This document shows, piece by piece, positions 1 to 6,540 of a stretch of DNA of 8,001 nucleotides. The DNA lies in NCBI GenBank assembly GCA_036566925.1, contig DATCVI010000236.1, forward strand, positions 1 through 8,001, given 5' to 3'. Numbering within the stretch: the stretch's first letter is position 1; each line of letters opens with the position of its first letter. The stretch comes from Stenotrophomonas_A sp036566925. GTDB taxonomy: Bacteria; Pseudomonadota; Gammaproteobacteria; Xanthomonadales; Xanthomonadaceae. The notes below the pieces were generated by a model. The model did no database searches and was not told where the DNA came from. It saw only the letters and a program-made list of their open reading frames with translations. A program made the position numbers and the translations under genes.

Positions 1-1037
1 CGCGCGAAGCCGAGACCGAGTTCGACCTCGCCGCCACCCTGCCGGCCATCGCCGCGCCGGCGCCGCTGGCGGTCGAAGTGCCGGCCGCACCGGCGATTGC
101 CGGTGTACCGAGCCTGCCGGCGCCGCAGAGCGACGAACAATTGGCGCAGTTGCGCGACGAACTGGCGCTGATGCGGCAGATGATCGAGCGCGAAATGAAC
201 CGCCTTACCGACGAGCGCCTGCGCGGCTCGCCGGTGCGCGCCCAGGCCCTGGAGTTGATGGACGACTACGGCTTCGACGCCGGCCTGACCCGCGACATCG
301 CCCTGCAGATCCCGCCGGAGACCGAGCTGCATCGCGGCCGCGGCCTGATGCTGGGGCTGCTGTCCAAGCGCCTGCCCGTCGCCCCGATCGACCCCCTGCA
401 GACCGGCGGCGTGATCGCCCTGGTCGGCCCGACCGGCGCCGGCAAGACCACCACGATTGCCAAGTTGGCCTCGCGCTTCGCTGCCGAGCACGCCCCGCGC
501 GACGTCGCCCTGGTCACTACCGATACCCAGCGCGTTGGCGGCCGCGAACAGCTCTACAGCTACGGCCGCCAGCTCGGCATCGCCGTGCACGAGGCCGACA
601 GCGACCACGGCCTGGTCGCCCTGCTCGAACGCCTGGCCGACTACAAGCTGGTGCTGATCGACACCGCCGGCATGGGCCAGCGCGACCGCGCCCTGGCCGC
701 CCAGCTCAACTGGCTGCGCGGCGCGCGCCAGGTGACTTCGCTGCTGGTGCTGCCGGCCAACGCCCATTTCGCCGACCTCGACGAGGTCGTGCGCCGCTTC
801 GCCGCCGCCCGCCCGCAAGGCGTGGTGCTGAGCAAGCTCGACGAGACCGGCCGCTTCGGCAGCGCCCTGTCCGTGGTCGTGGACCACCAATTGCCGATCA
901 CCTGGGTCACCGACGGACAGCGTGTACCCGACGACCTCCACCGTGCCAACGCGGCCAGCCTGGTGCTGCGCCTTGAAGATTTGCGCCGCGCTGCCGATAA
1001 GCCCTGTACTCCGGAGCAGAACCATGCCGTCGCGTGA
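1..1037 (+). CDS. flhF: FlhF, SRP-type GTPase of polar flagellum placement (5' end outside window)
   Basis: FlhF is a signal-recognition-particle-like GTPase that marks the cell pole for flagellar assembly and, together with FleN/FlhG, controls flagellar number. The reading frame is already open at base 3, so the true start lies upstream; a GTG at 78 is only internal. Visible order: an Ala/Pro-rich stretch, a charged helical region (SDEQLAQLRDELALMRQMIE), then the NG GTPase core. The P-loop GPTGAGKT lies at 426-449, followed by DTQR, the G3 motif DTAGMGQRD and the G4-like motif SKLDE at 831-845. The stop is TGA at 1035-1037. The end overlaps the fleN start by 14 bases, indicating co-translation. 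The motif set and the flhF-fleN-fliA order make the identification secure; only the N-terminal basic region is missing from view. Confidence 0.96.
   Translation, partial: REAETEFDLAATLPAIAAPAPLAVEVPAAPAIAGVPSLPAPQSDEQLAQLRDELALMRQMIEREMNRLTDERLRGSPVRAQALELMDDYGFDAGLTRDIALQIPPETELHRGRGLMLGLLSKRLPVAPIDPLQTGGVIALVGPTGAGKTTTIAKLASRFAAEHAPRDVALVTTDTQRVGGREQLYSYGRQLGIAVHEADSDHGLVALLERLADYKLVLIDTAGMGQRDRALAAQLNWLRGARQVTSLLVLPANAHFADLDEVVRRFAAARPQGVVLSKLDETGRFGSALSVVVDHQLPITWVTDGQRVPDDLHRANAASLVLRLEDLRRAADKPCTPEQNHAVA
1013..1016 (+). promoter_or_regulatory. Ribosome binding site deciding the fleN start
   Basis: GGAG lies seven bases before the ATG at 1024, inside the 3' end of flhF. It supports the start at 1024 over the in-frame GTG at 922, which would add 34 residues that simply read through flhF in another frame and look unlike any FleN N-terminus. 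Confidence 0.6.
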
Positions 1038-1908
1038 ATACGCCAAGCTGACCAACGCCTTCCCCCTGTCGGCAACCCGTAGCGAGCCCCTGGGCCCGGT
1101 GCGGACCATTGCCGTGACCGGTGGCAAGGGCGGCGTCGGCAAGACCAACCTCTCGGCCAACCTGGCGGTGGCGCTGGCCGATATGGGCAAGCGCACGCTG
1201 CTGCTGGACGCCGACCTCGGCCTGGCCAACCTCGACGTGGTCCTCGGACTGTCGCCGAAGTTCACCCTGGCCGACCTCATCGCCGGCCGCTGCACGCTGG
1301 AAGAAGTGCTGCTGGAAGGCCCCGGCGGCGTGCTGGTGGTCCCGGCCGCCTCTGGCCGCCGGCACATGGCCGAACTGGCCCCGGCCCAGCACGTGGGCCT
1401 GGTCAACGTGTTCTCCGAACTCGAACGCGACCTCGACGTGATGGTCATCGACACCGCCGCCGGCATCACCGACAGCGTGCTGACCTTCTGCCAGGCCGCG
1501 CAGGACACCGTGGTGGTGGTCTGCGACGAGCCGGCCTCGATCACCGACGCCTATGCCCTGATCAAGGTGCTCTCGCGCGAGCGTGGCGTGGACCGGCTGC
1601 AGATCGTCGCCAACATGGTGCGCGACCCCAACGAAGGCCGCCTGCTGTACGACAAGCTGTCGCGGGTCTGCGAAAAATTCCTCGGCGATGTTTCGCTGAA
1701 CTACCTCGGCCACGTGCCGCAGGACGACTGGCTGCGCCTGTCGGTGCAGCGCCAGCAGCCGGTGATCAAGGCCTACCCGGCCAGCCCCTCGGCCCTGGCG
1801 ATTGCCGAGATCGCCCGCCGCACCTCGCGCTGGCAGGCCCCGACCGCGCCGCGCGGCAACGTCGAATTCTTCGTCGAACGCATCATCCAGCGCGGGGTGG
1901 CGGCATGA
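1024..1908 (+). CDS. fleN: FleN/FlhG, MinD-like ATPase controlling flagellar number
   Basis: This 294-residue protein is a ParA/MinD-family ATPase. In polar flagellates FleN (FlhG) limits flagellar number, acting on FlhF and on the flagellar master regulator FleQ. The deviant Walker A motif GGKGGVGKT is at residues 33-41, including the signature lysine typical of MinD-type ATPases. The Walker A' segment DADLGLANLD is at 62-71 and a DTAAG switch motif at 143-147. The C-terminus VEFFVERIIQRGVA can form a helix, as in the membrane-binding tail of this family. The N-terminal stretch before the P-loop (about 30 residues) fits FleN rather than MinD, which starts almost at the P-loop. It overlaps flhF by 14 bases and fliA by 4 (ATGA). 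Position between flhF and fliA separates it from the ParA homologue of the downstream mot/che genes. Confidence 0.95.
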   Translation: MPSREYAKLTNAFPLSATRSEPLGPVRTIAVTGGKGGVGKTNLSANLAVALADMGKRTLLLDADLGLANLDVVLGLSPKFTLADLIAGRCTLEEVLLEGPGGVLVVPAASGRRHMAELAPAQHVGLVNVFSELERDLDVMVIDTAAGITDSVLTFCQAAQDTVVVVCDEPASITDAYALIKVLSRERGVDRLQIVANMVRDPNEGRLLYDKLSRVCEKFLGDVSLNYLGHVPQDDWLRLSVQRQQPVIKAYPASPSALAIAEIARRTSRWQAPTAPRGNVEFFVERIIQRGVAA

Positions 1909-2657
1909 ACGCGGCCGCCCAATACCGCGCGGTCCAGCGCGCCAGCGATGGCACCGACGTCATCACCCAGCACGCCGACCTGGTGCGGCGCATCGCCCAC
2001 CACCTGGCCGCGCGCCTGCCCGCCAGCGTGGAGATCGACGACCTGGTGCAGGCCGGCATGATCGGCCTGCTTGAAGCCTCGCGCTCCTACGACGCAGACC
2101 AGGGCGCCTCGTTCGAAACCTACGCCTCGATCCGCATCCGCGGCTCGATGATCGATGAGATCCGCCGTGGCGACTGGGTGCCGCGCTCGGTGCACCGCCG
2201 CGCCCGCGACGCCGCCGCGACGATCCGCAAGATCGAGCAGAGCACCGGCCGCGCCGCCGCTGCCACCGAAGTGGCCGCGGCCATGGACATCCCGCTGCCG
2301 GAATACCTGCGGCTGATGGAAGACGCCGCGCGCGGCCAGGTGCTGAGCCTGGAATCGCGAGTGGAGGACCACGGCGAGCTGGATACCGTGGCCCGCGGCG
2401 GCCCCAACCCGCAGCAGTTGTTCGAGCGCGGCGAGTTCGGTCGCGAGTTGGGCAAGGCCATCGGCCTGCTGCCCGAGCGCGAACAGCTGGTGCTGTCGCT
2501 GTACTACGAGCAGGAATTGAACCTGAAGGAAATCGGCGCGGTCCTCGGCGTCAGCGAATCGCGCGTGTGCCAGATCCATGGCCAGGCCGTGGTGCGCCTG
2601 CGCGGCCGCCTGAAGGCCTTCGAGCTGGCCGACGCGGGCATGACGGACGATGAGTGA
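1905..2657 (+). CDS. fliA: FliA, flagellar sigma factor sigma-28
   Basis: FliA is the alternative sigma factor that recruits RNA polymerase to late flagellar and chemotaxis promoters and is held inactive by FlgM until the hook is complete. The 250-residue length is normal for the family. Region 2 is seen in DLVQAGMIGLLEASRSYD (residues 46-63) and FETYASIRIRGSMIDEIRRGDWVPRSV (split between 70 and 96), which contains the -10 recognition helix and the start of region 3. Region 4 is LLPEREQLVLSLYYEQ with the helix-turn-helix LKEIGAVLGVSESRVCQIH (residues 207-225). The ATG overlaps the fleN stop as ATGA, so translation is probably coupled. No gene-specific promoter is evident just upstream. Confidence 0.96.
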   Translation: MNAAAQYRAVQRASDGTDVITQHADLVRRIAHHLAARLPASVEIDDLVQAGMIGLLEASRSYDADQGASFETYASIRIRGSMIDEIRRGDWVPRSVHRRARDAAATIRKIEQSTGRAAAATEVAAAMDIPLPEYLRLMEDAARGQVLSLESRVEDHGELDTVARGGPNPQQLFERGEFGRELGKAIGLLPEREQLVLSLYYEQELNLKEIGAVLGVSESRVCQIHGQAVVRLRGRLKAFELADAGMTDDE

Positions 2658-2681
2658 GCCTTCGCCAAATTTTGATGAAGT

Positions 2682-2686
2682 AGGAG
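2682..2686 (+). promoter_or_regulatory. Ribosome binding site deciding the GTG start of cheY
   Basis: AGGAG lies seven bases before the GTG at 2694. The next in-frame ATG, at 2706, would be 19 bases away, so the GTG start is favoured. The short non-coding gap from 2658 to 2693 holds this site and no clear terminator or promoter. Confidence 0.65.
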
Positions 2687-2693
2687 CAACACC

Positions 2694-3086
2694 GTGAACA
2701 AGAACATGCGCATTCTGATCGTGGACGACTTCTCGACGATGCGTCGCATCGTCAAGAATCTGCTCGGCGACCTGGGCTTCACCAACACCGCCGAGGCCGA
2801 GGATGGCAACAGCGCCCTGGCCGCGCTGCGCGCAGCCCCGTTCGACTTCGTCGTCACCGACTGGAACATGCCGGGCATGACCGGCATCGAGCTGCTCAAG
2901 GCGATCCGCGCCGATGAGAAGCTGCGCACGTTGCCGGTGCTGATGGTGACCGCCGAAGCCAAGCGCGAGCAGATCATCGAAGCAGCGCAGAACGGCGTGA
3001 ACGGCTACATCATCAAGCCGTTCACCGCGCAGACCCTGGCCGAGAAACTCGGCAAGGTGTTCGAGCGCCTGACGGCGACCGCCTGA
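2694..3086 (+). CDS. cheY: CheY, chemotaxis response regulator
   Basis: CheY is a single receiver domain that, when phosphorylated by CheA, binds the flagellar switch protein FliM and changes rotation direction. The protein has 130 residues, with no output domain. Acidic-pocket residues D11 and D12 are in LIVDDFSTMRRIVKNLL, the phospho-acceptor D56 is in VVTDWNMPGMTG, the switch threonine T86 is in MVTAEA, Y105 is in NGYIIKPF, and the invariant lysine is K108. All the residues needed for signalling are present, and W58 directly follows the acceptor Asp, as in E. coli CheY. The start codon is GTG. The stop overlaps the cheZ ATG by one base (TGATG), pairing the regulator with its phosphatase. 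Confidence 0.97.
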   Translation: MNKNMRILIVDDFSTMRRIVKNLLGDLGFTNTAEAEDGNSALAALRAAPFDFVVTDWNMPGMTGIELLKAIRADEKLRTLPVLMVTAEAKREQIIEAAQNGVNGYIIKPFTAQTLAEKLGKVFERLTATA

Positions 3087-3706
3087 TGAACGCCGCGCTC
3101 CAGCCCCAGGAAGAACGCCGGCTGTTGATCGAACGCCTGCAAGGCGCGCTCGACGCGCTGGAAAGCGGCGATGAGACCGCCTGGCGCCGTGAAGTCGACA
3201 CCCTCGCCGCCTGGCGCACGCGCCCGATGATGCAGGGCCTGAGCCGCCTCGCACGCGAGCTCGGCCAGGCGCTGGGCGAGCTGCCGACCGTGCCGAGCGA
3301 AGCCGGCGAACTCGACGACGCCTGCGCGCGCCTGGACCACGTCGTGGCGATGACCGAACAGGCCAGCCACCGCACCCTGGACCTGGCCGAAGAATGCCGC
3401 GCCCTGGCCGACCAGCTGGTGGCCGGCGGACTGGACACCACCCAGGGCGAAATCCTGGACAAAATCCGCCACAACCTCACCGAGATGGCGCTCACCCAGA
3501 GCTTCCAGGATCTCACCGGGCAGATCATCCGCCGCGTCGCCGGCATCGTGCGCCGCGTGCACGAAGGCTTCGGCGCGCTCGGCCTGCCGCCGAAGGAAGC
3601 GCCGCGCGAGAAGGATGGCCTGGCCGGCCCGGTGGTGGCCGGGCTCGACCGTCACGCGGTGTCGCAAGTCGACGCCGACGACCTGCTTTCGGAGTTGGGG
3701 CTGTAA
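3086..3706 (+). CDS. cheZ: CheZ, CheY-phosphate phosphatase
   Basis: CheZ dephosphorylates CheY-P and so ends the switching signal. It forms a long helical hairpin that dimerises into a four-helix bundle. The 206-residue length matches the family. The conserved first-helix segment AMTEQASHRTLDLAEE lies near residues 88-103. The catalytic segment is QSFQDLTGQIIRRV, in which D142 and Q146 correspond to E. coli CheZ D143 and Q147. The extreme C-terminus VDADDLLSELGL matches the CheY-binding tail (DDLL..LG) of known CheZ proteins, separated from the bundle by a Lys/Glu/Pro-rich linker. The protein is cytoplasmic, with no signal peptide. The start overlaps the cheY stop. CheZ is limited mainly to beta- and gammaproteobacteria, which supports the taxonomic placement. 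Confidence 0.95.
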   Translation: MNAALQPQEERRLLIERLQGALDALESGDETAWRREVDTLAAWRTRPMMQGLSRLARELGQALGELPTVPSEAGELDDACARLDHVVAMTEQASHRTLDLAEECRALADQLVAGGLDTTQGEILDKIRHNLTEMALTQSFQDLTGQIIRRVAGIVRRVHEGFGALGLPPKEAPREKDGLAGPVVAGLDRHAVSQVDADDLLSELGL

Positions 3707-3708
3707 CC

Positions 3709-5433
3709 ATGAGTGCCGTGCCGGACGACATTGCCGCCGATTTCATCGTCGAGGCCCAGGAGATCCTGGACCGCCTCGGCGAACAGCTGGTGTCGCTGGA
3801 ACAGGCACCCGACGACAGCGAACAGCTCAATGCCGTTTTCCGCGGCTTCCACACCCTCAAGGGCGGCGCCGGCTTCCTGGCGATCCACGCCATGGTCGAG
3901 CTGTGCCATGCCGCCGAAGACACCCTCGGCAAGGCGCGCTCGGGTGAAGTACACCTGTTGGCGCAGCACTTCGATGCCGCGCAGCAGTCGCTGGACTACC
4001 TGCAGGACATGCTCGACGCGGTCGGCGGCGGGCGCGAGCCCAAGCACGCCCCGGCATCGTTGATTGCGCAATTCGATGCGAGTGCACCTGTAGTCCATGC
4101 GCCGGCCAAGACGCCGGTAGCCGGCGACAGCCTCAGCCTGGAAGACGAATTCGAAGCCTTGCTCGACCAACTGCATGGCGACGAGGCACCCGGAACACGC
4201 CCTTCGGCCGCGCCCGCGGCCCCCGCGCGCCCGGCACCTGCACCCAAGGCAGTCGCAGCCGCACCGGCCAAGCCGGCGACCGAAGTCGAACAAACCGTGC
4301 GCGTGGACACCAAGCGCCTGGACGCGATCGTCAACCTGATCGGCGAACTGGTGCTCTCGCGCAACCGCCTGAAGACCTTGCGCGCGCGCCTGCGCGACGA
4401 AGAACTCGACCGCGCCGTCAGCACCCTGGACATCGCCACCGCGCGCCTGCAATCGGCGGTGATGCGCACGCGCATGCAGCCGGTCGGCAAGGTGTTTTCG
4501 CGCTTCCCGAAGGTTGCCCGCGACGTCGCCCGCTCGCTGCAGAAAGAAGTCGAGCTGGAACTGATCGGCGCCGAGACCGAACTCGACCGCAACCTGGTCG
4601 AAGCCCTGGCCGACCCCTTGGTGCACCTGGTGCGCAACGCCATCGACCACGGCGTCGAGACCCCAGCGTTACGCGAGGCGACCGGCAAGCCGCGCAGTGG
4701 TCATGTGCGTCTGTCCGCGCAGCAGGAAGGCGACTACGTCAGCATCGAAGTGCAGGACGACGGCGCCGGCATCGACCCCGAGCGCTTGCGCGAAAAGGCC
4801 CGCGAAAAGGGCCTGATCGACATCGAAGCCGCCGCGCGCCTGACCACCGACGAATGCCTGCACCTGATCTTCCTGCCGGGCTTTTCGACCAAGGCAGAAG
4901 TGACCGATATTTCCGGCCGCGGCGTCGGCATGGACGTGGTGCAATCGCGAATCCGCGAACTCAGCGGCACCATCCAGATCCAATCCGAACTCGGCCGCGG
5001 CAGCCGCTTCATGATCCGCGTGCCGCTGACGTTGGCGATCCTGCCGACCTTGCTGGTGCAGGCGGGCGAGCATGTCTACGCCCTGCCGCTGGCGCGCGTG
5101 GTCGAAGTGCTGCATGCACCGCAGACTTCGCTGGGTTGGTTCGATGGACGGGCCGTGCTGGATCGGCGCTCGCATACCTTGCCACTGATTGATCTGCGGC
5201 GTTGGCTCGGGGTTGAGCCTGAGCCGGCTACCTTACTGACGGTGGTGCTGCTGCAGGCCGGCGAAGCGCGCTTCGGGCTGGTGGTGGACCAGGTGCGTGG
5301 CCGCGAGGAAGTGGTGATCAAGCCGCTGCCGAAGTCGTTGCGCGGGCTGCCGGGCTATGCCGGTGCGACGCTGATCGGCGATGGGCGGATGGCGTTGATT
5401 CTGGATGTGGATGGGTTGCGGGCTACGGATTGA
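3709..5433 (+). CDS. cheA: CheA, chemotaxis sensor histidine kinase without a clear P2 domain
   Basis: CheA autophosphorylates in response to chemoreceptors and passes the phosphate to CheY. I place the start at the ATG two bases after the cheZ stop; an upstream in-frame extension to 3394 merely reads cheZ in another frame. The protein has 574 residues. The P1 (Hpt) domain covers about 1-105 with phospho-site H48 in HTLKGGAGF. Residues 108-195 form an Ala/Pro-rich linker with one acidic motif, LEDEFEALLDQLHG (144-157). P3 dimerisation covers about 195-255. The P4 kinase has the N box HLVRNAIDHG (306-315), G1 DDGAGI, F box GFSTK and G2 GRGVGMDVV (403-411). The P5 CheW-like domain starts near 441. 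E. coli-type P2 is not recognisable, making the protein shorter than E. coli CheA (654 residues). The last 300 or so bases use visibly less GC-biased codons than the rest. Confidence 0.95.
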   Translation: MSAVPDDIAADFIVEAQEILDRLGEQLVSLEQAPDDSEQLNAVFRGFHTLKGGAGFLAIHAMVELCHAAEDTLGKARSGEVHLLAQHFDAAQQSLDYLQDMLDAVGGGREPKHAPASLIAQFDASAPVVHAPAKTPVAGDSLSLEDEFEALLDQLHGDEAPGTRPSAAPAAPARPAPAPKAVAAAPAKPATEVEQTVRVDTKRLDAIVNLIGELVLSRNRLKTLRARLRDEELDRAVSTLDIATARLQSAVMRTRMQPVGKVFSRFPKVARDVARSLQKEVELELIGAETELDRNLVEALADPLVHLVRNAIDHGVETPALREATGKPRSGHVRLSAQQEGDYVSIEVQDDGAGIDPERLREKAREKGLIDIEAAARLTTDECLHLIFLPGFSTKAEVTDISGRGVGMDVVQSRIRELSGTIQIQSELGRGSRFMIRVPLTLAILPTLLVQAGEHVYALPLARVVEVLHAPQTSLGWFDGRAVLDRRSHTLPLIDLRRWLGVEPEPATLLTVVLLQAGEARFGLVVDQVRGREEVVIKPLPKSLRGLPGYAGATLIGDGRMALILDVDGLRATD

Positions 5434-5475
5434 GGGTTTGAGCTGGCAACCGAAGGTAAAACCCGGCCCAGCTGA

Positions 5476-5772
5476 CTAGAAGATGCCGCCCTGCCTCAGG
5501 TGCGCCGCTGCCCGCAAGAGATGTTCCTTGTTCACCTCGAGATGATCGCTCCCTGCAACTGGAACATACATGCCCTCTAGGATCAGCCGTCTGATCTCTA
5601 GCAACTCGGGACGCGACAACGTGGCGTTGTGGAGAAACTCATCCAGTGCGCAGGAGCCGAACTCGCTATTGCCTTCCGGCGATAACGCCGAATCCGCTTC
5701 GATCATGCTCGCCACTTCCGCAGCGCTGAGGTCGTTTAATCTCTTGATCGGGCCTGTAATGACCTTCTTCAT
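5476..5772 (-). CDS. Small cytoplasmic protein of unknown function (98 aa)
   Basis: I do not recognise this 98-residue protein. It has no signal peptide or membrane segment. Residues 16-26 (SAAEVASMIEA), 42-68 (with ALDEFLHNATLSRPELLEI) and 80-93 (VNKEHLLRAAAHLR) look like amphipathic helices, so a small, mostly helical, acidic protein is likely. There is one cysteine (C41). The ATG is not preceded by a clear Shine-Dalgarno sequence, which lowers certainty on the start. It lies 42 bases from the end of cheA in the converging direction and is the last gene of the minus-strand accessory block, about 240 bases after the 117-residue secreted protein. Its codon use is unlike that of the flagellar genes. 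A role as a cytoplasmic immunity or accessory protein is possible from context only. Confidence 0.6.
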   Translation of the reverse strand: MKKVITGPIKRLNDLSAAEVASMIEADSALSPEGNSEFGSCALDEFLHNATLSRPELLEIRRLILEGMYVPVAGSDHLEVNKEHLLRAAAHLRQGGIF

Positions 5773-6009
5773 TGTGGACGATTAAACGTGCCAAAGGACC
5801 GCGGCCCAGCGATACTGACGATGTTCACTTCGCGGGGCAATGAAGCCAGATTTGTTCGCTTTGATAAGCAATCCAAACCCCCTTCGCTGTCCGGTCCACC
5901 CCGAAGGCCGTCGCCGTTGTGACGCACGCGGTCACCCTGTCTCGCGAAGCACCGAGGCAGCCGTGTCGAGGCCGACGGCGTGAGGTCCAGGGGTTGACGA
6001 ATACGGCAC
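5773..6009. other. 237-base gap with no recognised gene; GC-rich patch at about 5886-5995
   Basis: No convincing gene is seen. The part from about 5886 to 5995 is richer in GC than the DNA on either side and resembles older chromosomal sequence. On the minus strand it reads, in frame with the upstream secreted-protein gene and after its stop, as a 25-codon stretch (VPYSSTPGPHAVGLDTAASV then LRETG) before another stop. That could be decayed coding sequence or chance. A 6-bp stem (CCTTCG 5881-5886 with CGAAGG 5902-5907) has a long loop and no T tract. Open frames on either strand have no recognisable motif. The promoter for the 98-residue gene should lie here, but I cannot place it. Confidence 0.4.
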
Positions 6010-6363
6010 TCAGCATGCTACTGCGCTCACAGAAGCCCCACTTTTCAGCAGGACCCCAACCGTACACTGGTAGTCGTCCCGAGAGAGATTTCTTGAGCAA
6101 GCCAAACCCCCCGCCGTTTTGGTTCTTATTGCTGCGTCACAGGCATTTTTTCGGGCGGGCGCTGACATGGCCTGATAAGCCTCTTTAGCTGCGCTGCCCT
6201 CTATAAAGACTACAAGACGATCATGTTTTGCATCGGGCGCGGGATCGACCATGCTCTCCGAAGTCAAGGCATAGCTCCCCTCCAACTTCTTAAATTCAGC
6301 AGCAACGGTAGCACCGGAAAACAAAAGCGTAGTCGCAAGTGCGAGATAGAGTTGAGTCTTCAT
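6010..6363 (-). CDS. Small secreted four-cysteine protein, candidate periplasmic immunity protein
   Basis: This 117-residue protein starts with a clear Sec signal peptide (MKTQLYLALATTLLFSGATVAA, cleavage probably after A22). The mature part has four cysteines (C75, C89, C100, C117), an even number that fits two disulfides in the periplasm. The pattern of an A-x-x-AYQAM helix, then C, GGLACS, YQC and a closing C suggests a compact disulfide-linked fold. I cannot name the family. Its ATG overlaps the stop codon of the murein endopeptidase remnant just upstream (ATGA), so the two were translationally coupled before the upstream gene was destroyed. This is the usual layout of a peptidoglycan-hydrolase effector followed by its periplasmic immunity protein, hence the suggested role, which is inference. 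No good Shine-Dalgarno sequence precedes it, consistent with coupling. Confidence 0.72.
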   Translation of the reverse strand: MKTQLYLALATTLLFSGATVAAEFKKLEGSYALTSESMVDPAPDAKHDRLVVFIEGSAAKEAYQAMSAPARKNACDAAIRTKTAGGLACSRNLSRDDYQCTVGVLLKSGASVSAVAC

Positions 6364-6514
6364 GGTTGAACCTGTATGTGGAGATGGTCGTCATGACCAG
6401 CCAACGGCCTGACACCTTCAATTTTGGGATCATTAAAGAAAATTTGCCTCACTCGTCCAGTGGAATAAAAGGTATCCACAAGCTCTTGTGTCGCCGCCCT
6501 GTCATATATCGGCG
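6360..6514 (-). pseudogene. C-terminal remnant of a murein endopeptidase (LAS-type, M74/M15-like), cut by the IS
   Basis: A 50-codon stretch is open from the edge of the insertion sequence to a TGA at 6360-6362. It starts PIYDRAATQELVDTFYSTG, continues VRQIFFNDPKIEGV and ends with GHDDHLHIQV followed by QP. The GHDDHLHI segment matches the C-terminal metal-site motif (GHDxHxHV) of penicillin-insensitive murein endopeptidases (MepA, M74) and related LAS metallopeptidases. The preceding IFFNDP segment also fits those enzymes. The N-terminal part, with the other zinc ligands, is absent: the frame meets a stop inside the IS terminal repeat, and no matching sequence is seen beyond the other IS end. 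The stop overlaps the start of the secreted 117-residue protein. It is too short to be functional and would be missed by ORF callers because it has no start codon. Confidence 0.7.
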
Positions 6515-6540
6515 TGGACCGGCCAGAGTTTCATAGACAC
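6515..6540. repeat. IS3-family terminal inverted repeat, left in window (transposase 3' end)
   Basis: Reads TGGACCGGCCAG inward and ends TAGACAC. It matches the reverse complement of 7101-7126 at 23 of 26 positions by direct comparison. The orfB stop codon (6541-6543) directly abuts its inner end. Confidence 0.92.

Noticed and set aside
922..1023. N-terminal extension of fleN from a GTG
   Set aside because: It lies inside flhF, has no family similarity, and a good ribosome binding site precedes the ATG at 1024.
907..1713. Long minus-strand open frame opposite flhF/fleN
   Set aside because: It is opposite two clearly recognisable genes. Long antisense frames are expected at high GC, and its His/Gln/Val-rich translation has no domain.
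1773..3254. 493-codon minus-strand open frame opposite fleN, fliA and cheY
   Set aside because: It spans three real genes on the other strand, and its composition is that of a GC-rich mirror frame with no motif.
3394..3708. N-terminal extension of cheA
   Set aside because: It reads cheZ out of frame as an Arg/Pro/Gly-rich sequence. The P1 domain starts right after the ATG at 3709.
5434..5473. Possible terminator after cheA (GGGTTT...AAACCC and AGCTGG...CCAGCT)
   Set aside because: The two stems are short, with loops of about 20 bases, they cannot form one hairpin together, and there is no T tract.
5887..5897. CCGGTCCA resembling the outer end of the IS repeat, as a possible solo IS end
   Set aside because: Only eight bases match and the similarity stops at once on the inner side, so chance is enough.
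5825..6100. 91-codon minus-strand and 89-codon plus-strand open frames
   Set aside because: They overlap the secreted-protein gene and have no motif, and composition suggests shadow frames.
6339..6536. 65-codon plus-strand open frame between the secreted-protein gene and the IS
   Set aside because: It is antisense to the endopeptidase remnant, which has a recognisable peptidase motif, and it runs into the IS end.
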